Assembly: GCA_021821705.1 (NCBI GenBank)
Contig: JAKACE010000088.1
Coordinates: 1 to 7,275 of the forward strand
Source: Actinomycetes bacterium
GTDB lineage: Bacteria; Actinomycetota; Acidimicrobiia; Acidimicrobiales; Palsa-688
Direction of reading: 5' to 3'
Length of the DNA stretch: 7,275 nt
Both the position numbers and the translations under genes were made by a program. Positions within the stretch are counted from its first letter, which is position 1, and every line of letters starts with the position of its first letter. Below are positions 4,937 through 7,275 of the stretch, piece by piece. The notes beneath the pieces were generated by a model. That model was not told the origin of the DNA, did not search any database, and saw only the letters and a program-made list of their open reading frames with translations.

Positions 4937-6550
4937 CTAGCCGGCGGCGCGGCCGCGCTGCTCGCCGGCCAGGGTACCCAGGAACTCGGCCGCCCACCGG
5001 TGCACGTCGTTGGCGAAGACACGCTGGCGGAGGCGACGCATGCGCCTGGCCGTCTGGCTCTCGGCCGACTCGACAGCAGCCATGATCTGGCCCTTGAGGC
5101 TGTCGATGTCGTGCGGGTTGACCAGGAACGCCCCTTTCAGCTCCTCCGCCGCACCGGTGAACTCCGACAGCACAAGACGGCCACCCAGGTCGTACCGGCA
5201 GGCCACGTACTCCTTGGCCACCAGGTTCATGCCGTCTCGCAGCGGGGTCACGAGGGCGACGTCGGCTGCCAGGTACATGGCGGCCATCTCTTCTCTGGGA
5301 AAGCTCTGGTGCAGGTAGTGCAGTGCGGGGTGACCGACGGGCGAGAAGTCGCCGTTGATGCCACCGACCACTCTCTCCAGCTCTTCGCGCAGCTTCTGGT
5401 ACTGCTCGACCTCGCCCCGGCTGGGACTGGCGACCTGCACCATGACGGTGCCGGGCGGGCTGAGACGGCCCTCCTTGAGCAGTTCCCCATAAGCGCGGAG
5501 CCGGTGCAAGAGGCCCTTGGTGTAGTCGAGACGGTCCACTCCCAGCAGGACGCAGTCGGGGTCGCCCAGCTCGTGGCGGATCTGGCGCGCCCGGGCGACC
5601 GTCTCGGGGCGCTGGGCCAGCTCCGAGAGCTCAGCCGCGTCGACGGAGATGGGGAACGCACCCACCCGCACCGAGGCGGGCTGCACCCCGTTGCGCCGGC
5701 GCACGGTGACCACCGGGCCCTGGGTGTGGTAGTCCGTCAGGCGTCGACAGGCACGCAGGAAGTTGGCGGCGCCGTCCGCCGTCTGGAAACCGATCAGATC
5801 CGCTCCCAGCAGCCCCTCCACAACCTCACGCCGCCAGGGCAACTGGGCGAACAGGTCGTAGGGCGGGAACGGTATGTGGTTGAAGAACCCGATCCGCAGG
5901 TCGGCGCGCAACCCCCGCAGCATGGCCGGCACGAGCTGCAGGTGGTAGTCGTGCACCCACACGGTGGCGCCTTCGGCGGCGTGGGCCGCCGCTGCCGAGG
6001 CGAAGCGATGGTTGACCTCGACGTAGGTGTGCCACCACCGCCGCGAATAAACGGGGGGCGCTATGACGTCGTGGTAGAGAGGCCACAGGGTGGCGTTGCA
6101 GAAGCCTTCGTAGTAGGCGTCCACTTCCTCCTCGGACAAGGGGACCGGTATGGCGTGGACCTCTTCTTCCGACACCGGCCCACGGTCGTCGCCCCCGAAG
6201 CCCAGCATGCCCGCCGTCCGGGCTCCACGACGGCCGCCGGCACCAGCACCCGAGCCGGTCACGACCTGGACCTCGCCGGTGTCCTCCCAACAGCCGAAGG
6301 CATGGCGCGCCCGGCCGGGCGTACCCGCGGCCGACGCCGGTACACCGGTCCAGCCGACCCATGCGCCACCGCTCTTGGCGATCACCGGCTGCAGAGCGGA
6401 CACCAGCCCCCCAGGGCTTCCCCGCCAGCGCATGCCACCACCGAGCGGATTGGGCTCAACGGGGAGCCGGTTGGACAGGACTATGAAGTCGAACTGCTGG
6501 TCCTTCGACGTCCGCTCACCGGGCGCGACAGATTGGGCAGCATCAGTCAT
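4937..6550 (-). CDS. otsA: Trehalose-6-phosphate synthase (GT20)
   Basis: Joins UDP- or GDP-glucose to glucose-6-phosphate to give trehalose-6-phosphate, the first step of the OtsA-OtsB route to trehalose, a solute for osmotic and drying stress. 537 aa, cytosolic, a full GT-B enzyme. Visible: VLSNRLPV (24-31), SPGGLVSAL (45-53), WVGW (64-67), YYEGFCNATLWPLYHD (146-161), VWVHDYHLQLVP (197-208; Asp201), GFFNHIPFPP (221-230; His225), GVDRLDYTKG (337-346; the Arg and Lys that bind phosphate) and LRDGMNLVAKEYVA (437-450). All known key residues appear kept. Between WVGW and the YYEGF block is a Gly/Ala/Arg-rich insertion of roughly 35-40 residues within 70-132, longer than in mycobacterial homologues. 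ATG at 6548-6550 follows GAGGG by five bases. It starts 11 bases after the GNAT stop and ends 19 bases before the ligase start. No otsB is in the window. Confidence 0.95.
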   Translation of the reverse strand: MTDAAQSVAPGERTSKDQQFDFIVLSNRLPVEPNPLGGGMRWRGSPGGLVSALQPVIAKSGGAWVGWTGVPASAAGTPGRARHAFGCWEDTGEVQVVTGSGAGAGGRRGARTAGMLGFGGDDRGPVSEEEVHAIPVPLSEEEVDAYYEGFCNATLWPLYHDVIAPPVYSRRWWHTYVEVNHRFASAAAAHAAEGATVWVHDYHLQLVPAMLRGLRADLRIGFFNHIPFPPYDLFAQLPWRREVVEGLLGADLIGFQTADGAANFLRACRRLTDYHTQGPVVTVRRRNGVQPASVRVGAFPISVDAAELSELAQRPETVARARQIRHELGDPDCVLLGVDRLDYTKGLLHRLRAYGELLKEGRLSPPGTVMVQVASPSRGEVEQYQKLREELERVVGGINGDFSPVGHPALHYLHQSFPREEMAAMYLAADVALVTPLRDGMNLVAKEYVACRYDLGGRLVLSEFTGAAEELKGAFLVNPHDIDSLKGQIMAAVESAESQTARRMRRLRQRVFANDVHRWAAEFLGTLAGEQRGRAAG

Positions 6551-6561
6551 CGCAACCCTCT

Positions 6562-7206
6562 CTACCCGCTTCTACGCGTTCCCACGCGTTTGTACATCAC
6601 CACATGTGGCCCGATAACAGGTTCCTCCCAGACCTCCCCCCAGGCCATGAAGCCGGCACGTTCGTAGAACCGCCTGGCACCCAGCCTGGCGTTGCACCAG
6701 AGCAGGGAGCCGCCATGGGCCGCCACATGGTCGGCGACGGCCCGGACCACCGCGCCGCCCACCCCGCGGCCCCGCCACTGGGGGTGGGTGGCCATGGCGC
6801 GCAACCGCCACGCCCCACCCGAGCCGGGCGACCCCGAGCCTTCAGGGCCGGGTGAACCCAGGTCTCCAGGGCCGGCCGGGCGACCGTGCCGGGCCACAGC
6901 TTCGGGCCGGGCCACAGCTTCGGGCCGGGCCACATCCGGCGGTTCGTCACCCGCCGGCCACGGGGCCGCCTCGGGCCAGACGGTGGCCACGCACACCACT
7001 CTCCCGGCCTGGTCACGGGCGCAGAAGTGCGCCGTGGCGGCGTGCGAGTCCTCGGCGAACGTGGCGTTGTCCACTGTCGTGTGCGGCCGCAGCACGCTGT
7101 GGCGCAGGGCAACGACGTCAGCGGCCCCGCAAGGGCCCACGGTGACGGTCGGACCGGGCACCGGGATGAGCCCATCGCCAGGTGGCTGGCTCGGCCCCGC
7201 AGTCAC
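6562..7206 (-). CDS. GNAT family N-acetyltransferase
   Basis: Predicted acetyl-CoA-dependent acetyltransferase, 214 aa; the substrate is unknown. Acetyl-CoA binding is marked by WRLRAMATHPQWRGRGVGGAVV (about 133-154), with RGRGVGG (145-151) as the pyrophosphate-binding loop, and the C-terminal motif by RFYERAGF (179-186), then IGPHVVMYK (198-206). The N-terminal part has VLRPH (38-42) and VCVATVWPE (71-79), as in single-domain GNATs. Residues about 82-131 are a low-complexity Pro/Gly/Ala/Arg insertion just before the core acetyl-CoA strand, partly made by an 18-bp tandem DNA repeat. The start is GTG (7204-7206), which shares the four bases GTGA with the stop of the upstream gene, so translational coupling is likely. 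A later GTG near residue 16 is a possible alternative. The gene ends 11 bases before otsA. Confidence 0.87.
   Translation of the reverse strand: MTAGPSQPPGDGLIPVPGPTVTVGPCGAADVVALRHSVLRPHTTVDNATFAEDSHAATAHFCARDQAGRVVCVATVWPEAAPWPAGDEPPDVARPEAVARPEAVARHGRPAGPGDLGSPGPEGSGSPGSGGAWRLRAMATHPQWRGRGVGGAVVRAVADHVAAHGGSLLWCNARLGARRFYERAGFMAWGEVWEEPVIGPHVVMYKRVGTRRSG
6890..6934. repeat. 18-bp tandem repeat inside the GNAT gene, 2.5 copies
   Basis: The unit CGGGCCACAGCTTCGGGC is present exactly at 6890-6907 and 6908-6925, then nine bases of a third copy follow (6926-6934). Eighteen bases keep the frame and encode ARPEAV repeats in the minus-strand protein. An in-frame perfect repeat in a low-complexity insertion suggests recent slippage. 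Confidence 0.9.
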
Positions 7207-7275
7207 GACGCTCCCAGGCGCCGGCGGACTAGCTCGGGCACCGTCGTCGCCCGCGCCAGCAGGTCGGGCCCGAGG
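7203..7275 (-). CDS. C-terminal end of an unidentified gene
   Basis: Reading the minus strand from 7274, an open frame gives LGPDLLARATTVPELVRRR and a few more residues, then stops at TGA (7205-7203). Its stop overlaps the GTG start of the GNAT gene in the sequence GTGA, the usual sign of a coupled pair in an operon. Only 23 residues are visible, ending in a basic amphipathic stretch, which is too little to assign a family. Given otsA nearby, otsB or another HAD phosphatase would be a natural candidate, but nothing in these residues proves it. Confidence 0.6.
   Translation of the reverse strand, partial: LGPDLLARATTVPELVRRRLGAS

Noticed and set aside
4918..5022. Ligase start at the ATG at 5022
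   Set aside because: It would overlap otsA by 86 bases and add a Ser/Ala/Pro-rich leader foreign to ligases; the GTG at 4917 with GGGGA upstream and no overlap fits better.
4724..6667. 647-codon plus-strand open frame opposite otsA
   Set aside because: It mirrors the codon structure of otsA; the product has no recognisable domain and otsA on the other strand is beyond doubt.
6890..6934. CRISPR-like array
   Set aside because: The repeat is contiguous, without spacers, and lies in frame within a coding gene.

Overview
The window comes from a high-GC Gram-positive chromosome, most likely an Actinomycetota of the class Acidimicrobiia or a close relative. This is suggested by the strongly GC-rich coding sequence, the GTG, TTG and apparent CTG starts, the actinobacterial style of OtsA and DoxX, and above all the secreted protein built from 'GYWLA...GGVFSFGDA' repeats, a repeat type common in Acidimicrobiia. 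This placement is an inference; there is no rRNA marker.

Layout from left to right. (1) Positions 1-611, plus strand: the C-terminal two-thirds or so of a glycerophosphodiester phosphodiesterase, cut by the window edge. (2) Positions 644-1975, minus strand: a secreted NlpC/P60 cell-wall hydrolase with six propeller-like repeats, converging on gene 1 across 32 bases. (3) Positions 1976-2797: an 820-base gene-free stretch. It holds a good promoter and a roughly 190-nt structured leader for the hydrolase, a perfect 16-bp palindrome, a possible rod-like folded RNA, and a terminator with a competing 13-bp hairpin just behind infA. (4) Positions 2798-3028, minus strand: infA (translation initiation factor IF-1), standing alone and apparently starting at CTG. 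(5) Positions 3191-7275, minus strand: a tightly packed gene run read right to left: an unidentified gene end, a GNAT acetyltransferase, otsA (trehalose-6-phosphate synthase), an ATP-dependent DNA ligase of the LigD/LigC type, and a DoxX membrane protein. Junctions are a 4-base GTGA overlap, 11 bases, 19 bases and 2 bases, so this is very probably one operon.

The operon has a stress theme: a compatible-solute enzyme, a break-repair ligase and a DoxX protein (linked to redox homeostasis in mycobacteria) would suit desiccation, osmotic or oxidative stress. The joint role is an inference. The least ordinary signal is 3' of infA: one RNA segment can pair either with a segment starting 4 nt after the infA stop codon (13 bp) or with the descending arm of an intrinsic terminator (9 bp), the geometry of an attenuator. 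The nlpC-type gene also has a leader with mutually exclusive hairpins that matches no riboswitch class I can recognise.
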